DNA of 64,000 nt from Dolichospermum sp. DET69 (GTDB lineage Bacteria; Cyanobacteriota; Cyanobacteriia; Cyanobacteriales; Nostocaceae): positions 5,637,272 through 5,701,271 of the forward strand of contig CP070233.1 of NCBI GenBank assembly GCA_017355425.1, given 5' to 3'. The number at the start of each line of letters is the position of its first letter. The stretch's first letter is position 1. Shown here one piece after another: positions 56,116-64,000 of this stretch. The translations under genes were made by a program, and so were the position numbers. The notes beneath the pieces were generated by a model. That model made no database searches. It saw only the letters and a list, made by a program, of their open reading frames with translations, and was not told where the DNA came from.

Positions 56116-56688
56116 TTAGATTAAGCCAATGCGGTCGAGTGGCCAAAAGCGAAATGTAGCCCGACCGATGAGATTTTTACTAGGGACAAAACCCCAGTAG
56201 CGCGAATCATTACTATCATTGCGATTGTCTCCCATGACGAAAAATGAGCCTTCTGGAACTTTTATTTCTGGAAATGCGCTGTTTGGTGGTTCGGCAATAT
56301 AGTCTTCTGTTAAGGCTTTACCGTTGAGGTAAACTTTGCCTTGAGTGATGCTAATTACTGATCCTGGTTCACCAATTACCCGTTTAATAAAGGCTTGGTT
56401 TTGAGAATATCCGCGTCTTTGTAATTCTGGTGGTGAGTTAAAAACGACGATATCACCTATTTTGGGAGGGTGAAGACGATATGATACTTTTTCTATAACT
56501 AAGCGATCGCTTGTGTGCAAGGTAGGATACATTGATTCTGATGGAATCAAACGTGGTTCAGCAATAAATGTCCGAATTAGGAGAGCTAAACACAGGGCAA
56601 TAGTTATTAAAACTAAATTTTCCTGCCAACTACTCCATATTTTTGTTTGCCCAGAAGTATCTTTAATATCACTTTCGTGAGGAGTCAT
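56116..56688 (-). CDS. lepB: Signal peptidase I
   Basis: About 190 residues from ATG 56688 (MTPHESDIKD); longer in-frame starts would run back through the grpE gene. A single N-terminal membrane helix (NLVLITIALCLALLIRTFIA), then the catalytic Ser in IPSESMYPTL and Lys in AFIKRVIGEPG, and the box GDNRNDSNDSRYWGFVP. It cleaves signal peptides on the outer face of the cytoplasmic or thylakoid membrane. It lies 22 bases after grpE on the same strand, so possibly co-transcribed. Confidence 0.93.
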   Translation of the reverse strand: MTPHESDIKDTSGQTKIWSSWQENLVLITIALCLALLIRTFIAEPRLIPSESMYPTLHTSDRLVIEKVSYRLHPPKIGDIVVFNSPPELQRRGYSQNQAFIKRVIGEPGSVISITQGKVYLNGKALTEDYIAEPPNSAFPEIKVPEGSFFVMGDNRNDSNDSRYWGFVPSKNLIGRATFRFWPLDRIGLI

Positions 56689-56710
56689 AATTAACAGTGT
56701 AAGTAGGAGT

Positions 56711-57229
56711 TCAGGAGTCAGGAGTGGGAATAGTCGTAACATCACCATTATCTGACTTAGCGGTAATAACTTCTGCGGGACGGAGGACTTTTTCACCCCA
56801 TTGAAATCCGCGACGGACAATTTTAGTAATTGTTTGGTCTGGGATATCGGTTCTTTCTTCTCGATCAATGACGCAACACAAGTTAAAATCTGGTTCTGTG
56901 CCTTCCTGTAATTCTATAGGTAAAAGTTGGCGTTTTCCTAATACACTCAGAAACTTGCGATTAACTGCACCAATGGATTTGGGTAAGCGGTCTATAAATT
57001 CTGGACTAGGACTAGGATTGTTTTCTAAATAGTCTAATAAAGCTTCTAAGGCATCAGCAACTTCTAAAAGTTCTAAGAATAAATCTTCTGTTTGGGCTGT
57101 GGTTTGGATTTGCTGTTCTCTTAAAGACTGTTGTAATATCACATTGTCTTTTTGCAGAACGCCAAGTTTTTGTACGAGTAATTCTCGTAATTCTGAGCTA
57201 ATGAGATAGTTTGGGGATGAGTCAGGCAC
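56711..57229 (-). CDS. grpE: GrpE-type nucleotide exchange factor (cyanobacterial side branch)
   Basis: 172 residues. An N-terminal coiled coil (LVQKLGVLQKDNVILQQSLR) is followed by a short beta-domain whose ending RRGFQWGEKVLRPAEVITA matches the GrpE C-terminus. It would exchange ADP for ATP on an Hsp70. Compared with canonical GrpE, the helical part is shortened and carries a Pro/Ser-rich interruption (NNPSPSPEFIDRLPKS), so it may be a specialised paralogue. A decayed gene upstream in the same cluster might have been its partner chaperone. Confidence 0.78.
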   Translation of the reverse strand: MPDSSPNYLISSELRELLVQKLGVLQKDNVILQQSLREQQIQTTAQTEDLFLELLEVADALEALLDYLENNPSPSPEFIDRLPKSIGAVNRKFLSVLGKRQLLPIELQEGTEPDFNLCCVIDREERTDIPDQTITKIVRRGFQWGEKVLRPAEVITAKSDNGDVTTIPTPDS

Positions 57230-57297
57230 GGGAAATCTCTTTAGATAACATAATTAAAATTTTGTTAGCCCAAGTGTTGACTTGGGAATGGGGATGA

Positions 57298-57417
57298 TTA
57301 CTTAAAAGCTGACAACAGAGCAATGCCTAAGGATATTAAAGCGATAGCGAAGCACTGCTGCAAGCAGTTCGCGCTTTGCAATTGTCCACCCATTCGATAG
57401 GCTTTAATTAGCAACAT
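57298..57417 (-). CDS. Possible small membrane peptide interrupted by a repeat
   Basis: 39 codons, MLLIKAYRMGGQLQSANCLQ to ALISLGIALLSAFK. The middle (NCLQQCFAIA) is encoded by the interspersed repeat AACTGCTTGCAGCAG..., also found near 2412. The frame continues upstream to a stop without a normal start codon (…NYIQAQ). It ends in one hydrophobic helix. It may be a real small protein with an in-frame repeat insertion, or a remnant. Confidence 0.3.
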   Translation of the reverse strand: MLLIKAYRMGGQLQSANCLQQCFAIALISLGIALLSAFK

Positions 57418-57537
57418 TTGGGCTTGAATATAATTTTTCTTGGTTATTGCCCTCTTGACAACCGTAACAGTAATTTTTTAACTATTTATTTTAGTTTTCA
57501 GCTTTTTCATTAGCTTGTTGGAAGTTGTCAACTATAC

Positions 57538-58032
57538 TCATGAAGTTTTTCCTTTACAGCTACTAGGAATTTTTAACACCTGATCTATATCTAATTTATT
57601 TTCCCGTTTTTGTAATTCGGAGTTAGCTGCAACGATTAATTGCCAATCAGTAGGTTTACTACAAAACTTTTTGGCAATACTACTCAGAGTATCTCCTGAT
57701 TTAACGGTATAAGTAGCTAGTAATGGGGCTGGTTTGGGGATAACAGGGGTAATAACCTGTGGAGTCAGATTAGGATTAGTAGTAACTGTAGGCTTAGGGA
57801 CAGTTGCGGTATATATAGCTGTTTGCAGAGCAAAAATACTACCTGCTGCACCGATAGTCAGTCCGATGATCAGCATTAAGATGGCAATTCCTGTTGTCCA
57901 AGATTTTGGCCGCTGAGGCAATTCTTCTAAGGAGCGAATTAAAGAAACATCCGTATCACAATTAGGACAGGTATTGCTCTCAATTCCTTGATAGCCGCAA
58001 ACAGGACAGTCAATTTTAGTTTTAGTGTTCAT
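57538..58032 (-). CDS. Zinc-ribbon, membrane-anchored LysM protein
   Basis: About 164 residues from ATG 58032 (MNTKTKIDCPVC); a start 26 codons upstream would overlap remnant DNA. Order: zinc ribbon CPVCGYQGIESNTCPNC (cytoplasmic), one membrane helix near 53-76 (TGIAILMLIIGLTIGAAGSI), a Pro/Thr-rich linker, and a C-terminal LysM domain YTVKSGDTLSSIAKKF with two Cys. It probably tethers a cytoplasmic process to peptidoglycan. The upstream remnant overlaps its start by 11 bases, which suggests a former operon. Confidence 0.82.
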   Translation of the reverse strand: MNTKTKIDCPVCGYQGIESNTCPNCDTDVSLIRSLEELPQRPKSWTTGIAILMLIIGLTIGAAGSIFALQTAIYTATVPKPTVTTNPNLTPQVITPVIPKPAPLLATYTVKSGDTLSSIAKKFCSKPTDWQLIVAANSELQKRENKLDIDQVLKIPSSCKGKTS

Positions 58033-58341
58033 CGTGTAAGTCCCAAAGTTCTCGTCTGGTTTCTTTACTGTGATACTCCACAGAGGAGATATTATTAGTA
58101 TTAATAGCAAATTGTAATTCTTGACTCAACTTTTGTAATCGTTCTTGCTGAAGTTGGGGAATTATCACACCGCAAAAATTGATCAGGCGATCGCTTTGCT
58201 TACATTAAGCATCATATCAACCAAATACTCTGCTTCTAAGCGTTCAGGCGACAAAAATTTACCTAATTCAGTTGCTACTACTGAGCGTGTAAGTTTTCTA
58301 TCTGGGGGTGTGTTGTCATTAACTGTGACTACAGAATTTTT
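58022..58341 (-). pseudogene. Decayed reading frames upstream of the LysM gene
   Basis: Two fragments in different frames. The upstream one (58183-58341) reads KNSVVTVNDNTPPDRKLTRS... and stops after NVSKAIA; the downstream one (58022 to about 58200) contains LQQERLQKLSQELQFAINTN and ends LWDLHDEH at a stop overlapping the LysM start. They look like the C-terminal part of one gene broken at a GCGATCGC site. The position next to grpE would fit an Hsp70-like gene, but I see no diagnostic motif. Confidence 0.45.
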
Positions 58342-58436
58342 TTAATTAGAGTGCTGATTCTTTTCAAGAGTTTTTTATCAGTTTCCTGAAACCACAAATA
58401 ATCCTTCCATGCAGCTTCTGTAAATGTGAGTTTCAT
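58329..58436 (-). pseudogene. yoeB: Truncated YoeB toxin gene
   Basis: 35 codons, MKLTFTEAAWKDYLWFQETD then KKLLKRISTLIKKIL and a stop. This matches the N-terminal 40% of YoeB mRNA interferases (usual length about 85). The catalytic C-terminal half (Glu, Arg and His residues) is missing, replaced by unrelated DNA at about 58335. The ATG overlaps the yefM stop (ATGA). The toxin must be inactive. Confidence 0.8.
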
Positions 58437-58687
58437 TCTTCAATTAAGTCTCTCTCAATAAACTCACCCACTTTTGATGATTGAATTGAGCCAAGAAGAT
58501 GCTTGGCGTTAAAAGGATTTGACAATAAATACAATGTTTCTTGCCATGATGAAAACTCGTCTAGAGAAATTAAAATAGCCTTGTTGCCCTTATCATTACA
58601 AATGATAGTCGGTTCTACGTCTGCAATCACGCGATCTATCAAACCATCCAAGTCATAACTTGCTTGCTGAGTAGTTATTGCATCCAT
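58433..58687 (-). CDS. yefM: YefM/Phd-family antitoxin
   Basis: 84 residues: TTQQASYDLDGLIDRVIADV, EPTIICNDKGNKAILISLDE and FSSWQETLYLLSNPFNAKHL are the Phd/YefM pattern (DNA-binding N-terminus, toxin-binding C-terminus). It neutralises YoeB and represses the operon. Its partner toxin is truncated, so it is now an orphan. The upstream sequence has a strong Shine-Dalgarno, GGAGGATAAA, just before the ATG (seen on the plus strand near 58688-58697). Confidence 0.9.
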   Translation of the reverse strand: MDAITTQQASYDLDGLIDRVIADVEPTIICNDKGNKAILISLDEFSSWQETLYLLSNPFNAKHLLGSIQSSKVGEFIERDLIEE

Positions 58688-58805
58688 TTTATCCTCCTTT
58701 ATTTGTTAAGTAATTAGTTAAATTTTAGCTTAGAAATTTTAGGATTAAAATAAAAGTGAGGAAGAAATAGTGTTAGGTTTCTTTATAGCAAACCAACCAA
58801 AAATA

Positions 58806-59336
58806 TCAGCAATCACTCTGAAAATTCCTATATTTTCTTTTAATTATTGGTGATTGGTATTTAGAAAGCTTTGCAACACAAGCTTCCTCTTCGGCACTTG
58901 TTTCGTTTTCTGTTTGAATTTTCCAAGCATTGAGTATACCTAAAAACAACAAATGAACTTCTTTAGACTCGTTATGGAGTTTGGTTAAGAAAGCATCCGC
59001 AGCCATGCACCCTTCTCTTGTTTTCAAGTTCCATTCTGGAACTTCTTCGAGATTGTGGACGAAAGCATTCCGGTGGTTCAAAAACCTTTCAAGCAATTCA
59101 TCAACATCTGAATTTAAATCCGCTCTGAGTCGACGTGCTTTCAAAAAGTGGCCTAATGGCTTCTTTCGCTCCTTCTCGTTCAATCTATCAAGTACATTTA
59201 TAAAAAAGTCTTGTTCATCAGGTAAAGCAATTTGTATACAAACCTTGATTGTTTTTTCTGTCGATTGCAGGTGAAGGAGTAAATACCCAATTTTTCGTAA
59301 GATACTGCTGGCTGCTTGTGATATATCCATATACAC
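58806..59336 (-). CDS. Hypothetical helical protein with a HEPN-type RxxxxH motif
   Basis: 176 residues, mostly helical. FLNHRNAFVHNLEEVP contains R89-N90-x3-H94, the RNase signature of HEPN domains (Rx4-6H), in the right setting of a four-helix bundle. The N-terminus (SILRKIGYLLLHLQSTEKTI) resembles HEPN-like or pEK499-type proteins. No nucleotidyltransferase (MNT) partner is next to it. It could be a solitary toxin or RNA-binding protein. The family name is uncertain. Confidence 0.6.
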   Translation of the reverse strand: MYMDISQAASSILRKIGYLLLHLQSTEKTIKVCIQIALPDEQDFFINVLDRLNEKERKKPLGHFLKARRLRADLNSDVDELLERFLNHRNAFVHNLEEVPEWNLKTREGCMAADAFLTKLHNESKEVHLLFLGILNAWKIQTENETSAEEEACVAKLSKYQSPIIKRKYRNFQSDC

Positions 59337-59596
59337 TTATATGCTATGTGCCTAACCATCTTAGCTAATTTATGGGAAATTATGCGTATTATTTATACTA
59401 AGAATTTCCATTGATTAGACATGAATAACTCAGGTAGTTAAAGAATTACAACTATTTTATCTTTTAACGATACTATAAATTTTCCAGATAATTATGAAGC
59501 CATTGGCAAACACTTGAGAATAGAGAGTCTAAAATAAAACCTATCATTTCTCGACAAGCGATCGCGGAGCGCTGTTGTGGATGGAAGCCAAGAAGA

Positions 59597-59935
59597 TTAA
59601 TCCTCTACTTCCGGTTCACCGATTGTCTTCTGTGCTGCATGACGAATGTGGAGAATTCTCACCGTGGCAATAGTCTGGTCTTCAAGAACCGTGAATAGAA
59701 TGCGATAGGTTTGTTTTCCTTGACGGTAAAGAAGCTGGCGAATTTCTTGGGTAAAGAAGGCATCCTCACGGGCGATCGCACAGCGCTGAGGCATTTTTTG
59801 CAGGGAGACGATTGCATCAATCAGTCCTTGATACCAGGTTTGGGCGCGTTCTCCTGTCGTAAACTGAGAAAGAATTAAGAAGGCAGCATCCGCTTCAGCT
59901 TTCGCAACACTAGAGAAATCAATATGGTACGTCAT
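59597..59935 (-). CDS. RelE/ParE-family toxin
   Basis: 112 residues: IDFSSVAKAEADAAFLILSQ, AQTWYQGLIDAIVSLQKMPQ, QLLYRQGKQTYRILFTVLED and VRILHIRHAAQKTI follow the RelE/ParE fold. The conserved C-terminal RILHIRHA matches the ParE-like group. It overlaps the antitoxin by four bases. The length is slightly longer than usual, with an acidic tail (EPEVED). Confidence 0.85.
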   Translation of the reverse strand: MTYHIDFSSVAKAEADAAFLILSQFTTGERAQTWYQGLIDAIVSLQKMPQRCAIAREDAFFTQEIRQLLYRQGKQTYRILFTVLEDQTIATVRILHIRHAAQKTIGEPEVED

Positions 59936-60186
59936 GCTTCCAGAGACAGTCCATATTTTTGGTTTTGTTCGGCAATAAAATCCTCTAAACTCGAAAATTG
60001 CCCTCTTTCAAAATCATCAAGCCCGTGTTGGATTCCCTTTAAAGCCTCAAAAAAATCATTATCATCCAAACTCAGCCCCAAAGTCAGAACCGCGATCGCC
60101 ATTTGCGAAATATCTTGTCCGGTGCTTTCAGCCCGCTGTCGCAGCAGCCCCTCAATTTTCGGTGGCAGATCGAGTGTAATGGACAT
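59932..60186 (-). CDS. Antitoxin of the RelE/ParE module
   Basis: 84 residues. The N-terminus (ITLDLPPKIEGLLRQRAEST, DISQMAIAVLT) resembles a ribbon-helix-helix-like DNA-binding antitoxin; the C-terminus (FEALKGIQHGLDDFERGQFS, SLEDFIAEQNQKYG) is the toxin-binding part. Overlap with the toxin start gives coupled translation, antitoxin first. Confidence 0.82.
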   Translation of the reverse strand: MSITLDLPPKIEGLLRQRAESTGQDISQMAIAVLTLGLSLDDNDFFEALKGIQHGLDDFERGQFSSLEDFIAEQNQKYGLSLEA

Positions 60187-60640
60187 TGTTGATTTTTCCT
60201 CAGTGATACTGGTTTTATTATAGCGATCAGCTTCTTTAGGTGTTTTAGATGGGATATATTGCAGATTAAGTTAATTAACGTAAAGTTAAATTAATAATTA
60301 TTGACAAAATTAAGAGATAGTGCTTTGTACTATATTCCAAATTGCTTTAAAGTAACGGCGATCGCCCAGTAAAACCCCAACTATAGAAACGCTTGCAAAG
60401 CGTTCCATCAATAGTTACAATTTTTAAAATATTCTCATTTTTGTTTAGCGATCGCCCCAACACTCAAATAGCTAATTCTTGACAAAAGAACTTAAACTAT
60501 GGTAGTGCGTCGGTATTGCCAAACTCAAAATCAGCAATAATAAAACTCACAAGATACCTCTCATTAGCGGTTTCCGTTTTTTGGGAATCTCAGTAAGAAA
60601 ATTGCTTTGTAAACATAACTATCCAGGAGGCTTGTAGTCA
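60187..60640. promoter_or_regulatory. Leader and promoter region of psbB
   Basis: About 450 bases without a gene, including HIP1-like GCGATCGC sites near 60357 and 60449. A TTGACA at 60479-60484 is followed by TATGGT after only 13 bases, too short for a normal sigma-70 promoter, so I do not assign the start. The RBS is clear: AGGAGG at 60625-60630, ten bases before the ATG. Confidence 0.55.
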
Positions 60641-62167
60641 ATGGGACTACCTTGGTATCGAGTACATACAGTCGTTCTCAACGATCCAGGTCGGCTGATT
60701 TCTGTCCACTTAATGCACACCGCTTTAGTAGCTGGCTGGGCAGGTTCAATGGCACTGTACGAACTAGCCATTTATAACCCTAGTGATCCAGTTCTCAACC
60801 CCATGTGGCGACAAGGGATGTTCGTACTTCCCTTCATGGCCCGTTTAGGTGTTACCGAATCTTGGGGCGGTTGGAGCGTAACTGGTGGCACAGCAGTAGA
60901 CCCCGGCTTTTGGTCATTTGAAGGCGTTGCTGCTGCTCACATTGTTCTTTCCGGTTTATTATTCTTGGCTGCCGTTTGGCACTGGGTTTTCTGGGATTTG
61001 GAACTCTTTAGAGATCCTCGCACTGGTGAACCTGCGCTAGATTTGCCAAAAATGTTTGGTATTCACCTGTTCTTATCCGGTTTACTTTGTTTTGGCTTTG
61101 GTGCTTTCCACCTGACTGGACTATTTGGACCAGGAATGTGGGTGTCTGATGCCTTTGGTGTCACTGGCAGCATTCAACCAGTAGCTCCCGAATGGGGTCC
61201 GGCTGGGTTTAACCCCTTTAACCCCGGTGGTGTGGTTGCTCACCACATTGCGGCTGGTATCGTCGGTATTATCGCTGGTTTATTCCACCTGACAGTTAGA
61301 CCTCCTGAAAGGCTCTACAAAGCCCTACGGATGGGTAATATTGAAACCGTACTTTCTAGCAGTATCGCTGCTGTATTCTTCGCTGCTTTCATCGTAGCTG
61401 GAACTATGTGGTACGGTAACGCTACTACCCCAATTGAACTGTTTGGACCTACTCGCTACCAGTGGGATCAAAGCTACTTCGCGCAAGAAATTGAGCGTCG
61501 TGTGCAAACGAGTGTTGCCGAAGGTGCAACTCTTACCGAAGCTTGGGCGAAGATTCCTGAAAAGCTGGCTTTCTACGATTACGTTGGTAATAGCCCCGCT
61601 AAAGGTGGTTTATTCCGGACAGGGGCAATGGTGAATGGTGATGGTATTGCTGAATCTTGGCAAGGTCACGCTGTGTTCACAGATGCCGAAGGACGGGAAT
61701 TAACGGTTCGTCGTCTGCCTAACTTCTTTGAAACTTTCCCAGTTATTTTGACCGATAAAGATGGTGTTGTCCGTGCTGACATCCCCTTCCGTCGGGCAGA
61801 ATCTAGGTATAGTTTTGAACAAACTGGCGTAACTGTCAGTTTCTACGGTGGTAATCTGAATGGTAAAACCTTTACAGATCCCGCTGATGTCAAAAAGTAT
61901 GCCCGTAAGGCTCAAGGTGGAGAAATCTTTGAATTTGACAGAGAAACCTTGAAGTCTGACGGTGTATTCCGGACATCTCCCAGAGGTTGGTTTACCTTTG
62001 GTCATGCTGTATTCGCTCTATTATTCTTCTTTGGTCACTTGTGGCATGGTTCACGGACAATCTACCGTGATGTATTTGCCGGTGTGGAAATTGAAGAAGA
62101 ACAAGTTGAATGGGGTCTTTTCCAGAAGCTGGGTGACAAGACAACTCGCCGCAGAAAGGAAGCTTAA
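60641..62167 (+). CDS. psbB: Photosystem II CP47 chlorophyll-binding protein
   Basis: 508 residues, the exact usual length of CP47. The inner antenna protein of photosystem II carries chlorophyll a and beta-carotene and passes energy to the D1/D2 centre. It begins [20 protein letters not shown] and has six membrane helices with paired His ligands ([40 protein letters not shown] and the final [18 protein letters not shown]). The large lumenal loop lies between helices five and six. A strong AGGAGG precedes it. psbT follows. Confidence 0.98.
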   Translation: MGLPWYRVHTVVLNDPGRLISVHLMHTALVAGWAGSMALYELAIYNPSDPVLNPMWRQGMFVLPFMARLGVTESWGGWSVTGGTAVDPGFWSFEGVAAAHIVLSGLLFLAAVWHWVFWDLELFRDPRTGEPALDLPKMFGIHLFLSGLLCFGFGAFHLTGLFGPGMWVSDAFGVTGSIQPVAPEWGPAGFNPFNPGGVVAHHIAAGIVGIIAGLFHLTVRPPERLYKALRMGNIETVLSSSIAAVFFAAFIVAGTMWYGNATTPIELFGPTRYQWDQSYFAQEIERRVQTSVAEGATLTEAWAKIPEKLAFYDYVGNSPAKGGLFRTGAMVNGDGIAESWQGHAVFTDAEGRELTVRRLPNFFETFPVILTDKDGVVRADIPFRRAESRYSFEQTGVTVSFYGGNLNGKTFTDPADVKKYARKAQGGEIFEFDRETLKSDGVFRTSPRGWFTFGHAVFALLFFFGHLWHGSRTIYRDVFAGVEIEEEQVEWGLFQKLGDKTTRRRKEA

Positions 62168-62265
62168 AACTGGGATGAGGTGTGAAGTAGAAACATCTAC
62201 TTCATGCTTTTTCTCTGGTTTGGTAAACTAAAATTACTGGCTCAATAGGCACAGATCTGAAAAAT

Positions 62266-62370
62266 ATGGAAAGTGTTGCTTACATCTTGATTTTAGCCCT
62301 AGCAATAGGTGTACTCTTTTTTTCGATTGCCTTCCGCGAACCCCCTCGGTTTGAGAAAAAAGAGAAGTAG
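62266..62370 (+). CDS. psbT: Photosystem II reaction-centre protein T
   Basis: 34 residues, one membrane helix (MESVAYILILALAIGVLFFS) and a charged tail REPPRFEKKEK, the PsbT pattern. It sits at the dimer interface of photosystem II. It begins 98 bases after psbB, the usual cyanobacterial order. Confidence 0.96.
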   Translation: MESVAYILILALAIGVLFFSIAFREPPRFEKKEK

Positions 62371-62408
62371 GTTATTTATTCCCACTTTACTAGGGAATAT
62401 ATGCTAAT

Positions 62409-62446
62409 AATATCCGTTGTTACTGATGATAGTAGCAACGGATATT
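62409..62446 (+). terminator. Strong hairpin terminator of psbB-psbT
   Basis: AATATCCGTTGTTACT (62409-62424) pairs with AGTAGCAACGGATATT (62431-62446), 16 pairs with one G-U, loop GATGAT, followed by TTAGTTT. Confidence 0.85.
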
Positions 62447-62615
62447 TTAGTTTCAGTAGGGCTTGCATAAAAGAAAGCAATAGCGTTGATAGATAAAGGT
62501 TTACAGAGTTTTATCAGCAAACAGGTGCCAGATTATTGACAATAGATGTTTAAAACCCTTGCATTTTCACTCTTCAATAACCAGGTAAATTTGAGGACTC
62601 ATTAACGGACCCGTG

Positions 62616-62735
62616 TCTTCCTTCTTCTTCCTTCTTCTTCCTTCTTCTTCCTTCTTCTTCCTTCTTCTTCCTTCTTCTTCCTTTCTTCTTCCTTTCTCCT
62701 GACTCGGTGACTCCTGACTCGGTGACTCCTAACCC
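62616..62735. repeat. Tandem repeats: (CTTCTTCTTC)6 then (GACTCGGTGACTCCT)2
   Basis: Six exact 10-bp units of CTTCTTCTTC at 62621-62680 with degenerate ends, a strongly strand-asymmetric pyrimidine tract of about 80 bases. It is followed by two units of GACTCGGTGACTCCT (to about 62730) and a TACGCCACGCTACGCTA repeat. The 62447-62953 spacer has no gene. Confidence 0.9.
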
Positions 62736-62953
62736 ATGGCTTACGCCACGCTACGCTATCACGAAAAGACCTATTTCTTATTGACTGCTATATATGATAT
62801 AATTTTATGTCTGGAAGTTGATATGTGTTAAGACTAGCTATTTTAAGCTAGGATAAGACAGCAGTGTAAGTGGAAATTGTCCTCCCACTACTTACATATA
62901 AACTGAATTTATGACAAAACCTTTACGGAGACTAGACCCAGGAATACATTAGC

Positions 62954-64000
62954 ATGGTCAATCAGAACTTAACCGCTACAGAAATTGGATTTACCCACGA
63001 AGATTTCGCTGCTCTACTAGATAAATACGACTATCACTTCAGCCCTGGTGATGTCGTACCGGGTACAGTTTTCAGTATAGAGCCGCGCGGCGCTCTGATT
63101 GACATAGGTGCGAAAACCGCAGCATATATACCCATACAAGAAATGTCTATTAACCGGGTCGATGCCCCGGAAGAAGTCTTACAATCAAACGAAACACGGG
63201 AATTTTTCATCCTTACCGATGAAAATGAAGATGGTCAGCTCACCCTTTCAATTCGTCGGATTGAGTATATGCGGGCTTGGGAGCGAGTACGTCAGTTGCA
63301 AGCAGAAGATGCTACTGTTCGTTCTGGTGTTTTCGCAACCAACCGTGGTGGTGCATTAGTGCGAATTGAAGGATTACGCGGCTTTATCCCCGGTTCTCAT
63401 ATTAGCACTCGCAAACCCAAGGAAGATTTGGTAGGTGAAGACCTGCCTTTGAAATTCCTAGAAGTAGATGAAGAGCGTAACCGCTTAGTTCTTTCCCATC
63501 GTCGAGCGCTCGTTGAGCGGAAGATGAACCGTTTGGAAGTTGGCGAAGTGGTCATTGGTACTGTTCGCGGTATCAAACCTTACGGTGCTTTCATTGATAT
63601 CGGCGGCGTAAGCGGACTACTGCATATTTCCGAAATTTCCCACGAGCATATTGACACTCCTCATAGTGTATTCAATGTCAATGATGAAGTGAAAGTCATG
63701 ATCATTGACTTGGATGCAGAAAGAGGACGGATTTCGCTGTCTACTAAACAGTTGGAACCCGAACCTGGTGACATGATCAAGAACCGTGATTTGGTTTATG
63801 ATAAGGCTGAAGAAATGGCAGCTAAGTATCGGGAACAATTGCTTGCTAAACAGCAAGGTATTACTACACCTGTGGAAGCTACAGATGTGGAAGCTACAGA
63901 TGTAGAAGCTACAAATGTGGAAGCCGTTGCTGAAGAAGTTGCACCTGTGGAAGCTGTAGTTGAGGAAGAAATTCCCGCAGCCACAGAGATTGAAGAAGAG
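62954..64000 (+). CDS. rpsA: 30S ribosomal protein S1 (3' end outside window)
   Basis: 349 codons from ATG 62954 to the window edge without a stop. Three S1 (OB-fold) RNA-binding repeats: VVPGTVFSIEPRGALIDIGA (about 34-105), the second near 120-185 with GALVRIEGLRGFIPGSHIS, and VVIGTVRGIKPYGAFIDIGG (about 198-270). Three repeats are the cyanobacterial and plastid form. The acidic tail carries a near-perfect tandem VEATD repeat (VEATDVEATDVEATNVEA) and glutamate-rich DNA to the cut. S1 helps mRNA bind the small subunit. An unpaired leader with a GTAAGTGG/CCACTACTTAC stem near 62868 may play a part in autoregulation. Confidence 0.96.
   Translation, partial: MVNQNLTATEIGFTHEDFAALLDKYDYHFSPGDVVPGTVFSIEPRGALIDIGAKTAAYIPIQEMSINRVDAPEEVLQSNETREFFILTDENEDGQLTLSIRRIEYMRAWERVRQLQAEDATVRSGVFATNRGGALVRIEGLRGFIPGSHISTRKPKEDLVGEDLPLKFLEVDEERNRLVLSHRRALVERKMNRLEVGEVVIGTVRGIKPYGAFIDIGGVSGLLHISEISHEHIDTPHSVFNVNDEVKVMIIDLDAERGRISLSTKQLEPEPGDMIKNRDLVYDKAEEMAAKYREQLLAKQQGITTPVEATDVEATDVEATNVEAVAEEVAPVEAVVEEEIPAATEIEEE

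Noticed and set aside
60479-60503. Sigma-70 promoter TTGACA/TATGGT for psbB
   Set aside because: The spacer is 13 bases, outside the normal 16-18 range.

Overview
The window is chromosomal DNA from a filamentous, probably heterocyst-forming cyanobacterium of the Nostocales (Anabaena/Dolichospermum/Nostoc-like). The evidence is psbB and psbT (photosystem II), HemJ, a cyanobacterial DUF1825 protein, many copies of the HIP1 palindrome GCGATCGC, short tandemly repeated heptamers and decamers of the STRR type between genes, a deoxyhypusine-synthase-like homospermidine enzyme, and AT-rich codon use. The species cannot be fixed from the sequence alone.

Layout. 1-5000: cob(I)alamin adenosyltransferase (cut by the window edge), an orphan DUF433 antitoxin-like gene, the homospermidine enzyme behind a consensus NtcA site, and a stress group (small secreted protein, Dps, glycine-zipper/ChaB protein). 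5000-9800: a defence block with an Rpn/DUF2887 nuclease, a one-polypeptide restriction-modification enzyme and HicB/HicA. 9900-18000: dnaK, an exported NAGPA-type glycosidase, a pseudouridine synthase, and a signalling pair (zinc-ribbon PP2C phosphatase followed by FHA/Ser-Thr kinase). 18400-38600: a two-RCK ion channel with an odd selectivity filter, then an accessory region with a MATE exporter, an aldo/keto reductase and a dispersed surface-glycolipid gene set (GtrA, methyltransferase, polytopic membrane protein, two EamA transporters of which one is frameshifted, acyltransferase, GT4, DegT aminotransferase, Nudix-like protein, GT2). This stretch is heavily invaded by inverted-repeat elements. 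38900-49400: a beta-class DNA methyltransferase with a truncated restriction-enzyme remnant, then housekeeping genes (hemJ, pyrF, tyrS, PBP1A, DUF1825, J/TPR protein, TM2 protein, HhH protein). 49400-56000: a compact dipeptide NRPS (A-PCP-C-A-PCP-TE) with a DUF6875-like partner. 56100-60200: lepB, grpE, a LysM protein, a decayed segment, and several toxin-antitoxin-type genes. 60600-64000: psbB, psbT and rpsA (cut by the window edge).

The most unusual signals are these. (i) A three-copy family of near-identical promoters (TTGACA, exactly 17 bp, TA-rich -10) is followed by a conserved start of transcript ending in GGAAGAACTAT; no reading frame follows, which suggests a dispersed small-RNA family. 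(ii) A four-helix-bundle (S23/IVS-type) gene lies inside a long inverted-repeat cassette, and a 340-bp gene-less derivative lies 11 kb away, which looks like an autonomous/non-autonomous pair. (iii) Repeat elements are nested like Russian dolls at 36.8-37.6 kb. (iv) The dipeptide NRPS has adenylation pocket signatures I cannot match to a known substrate.

All calls were made by reading the sequence. No database search or folding calculation was run, and alignments to family consensus are from memory.
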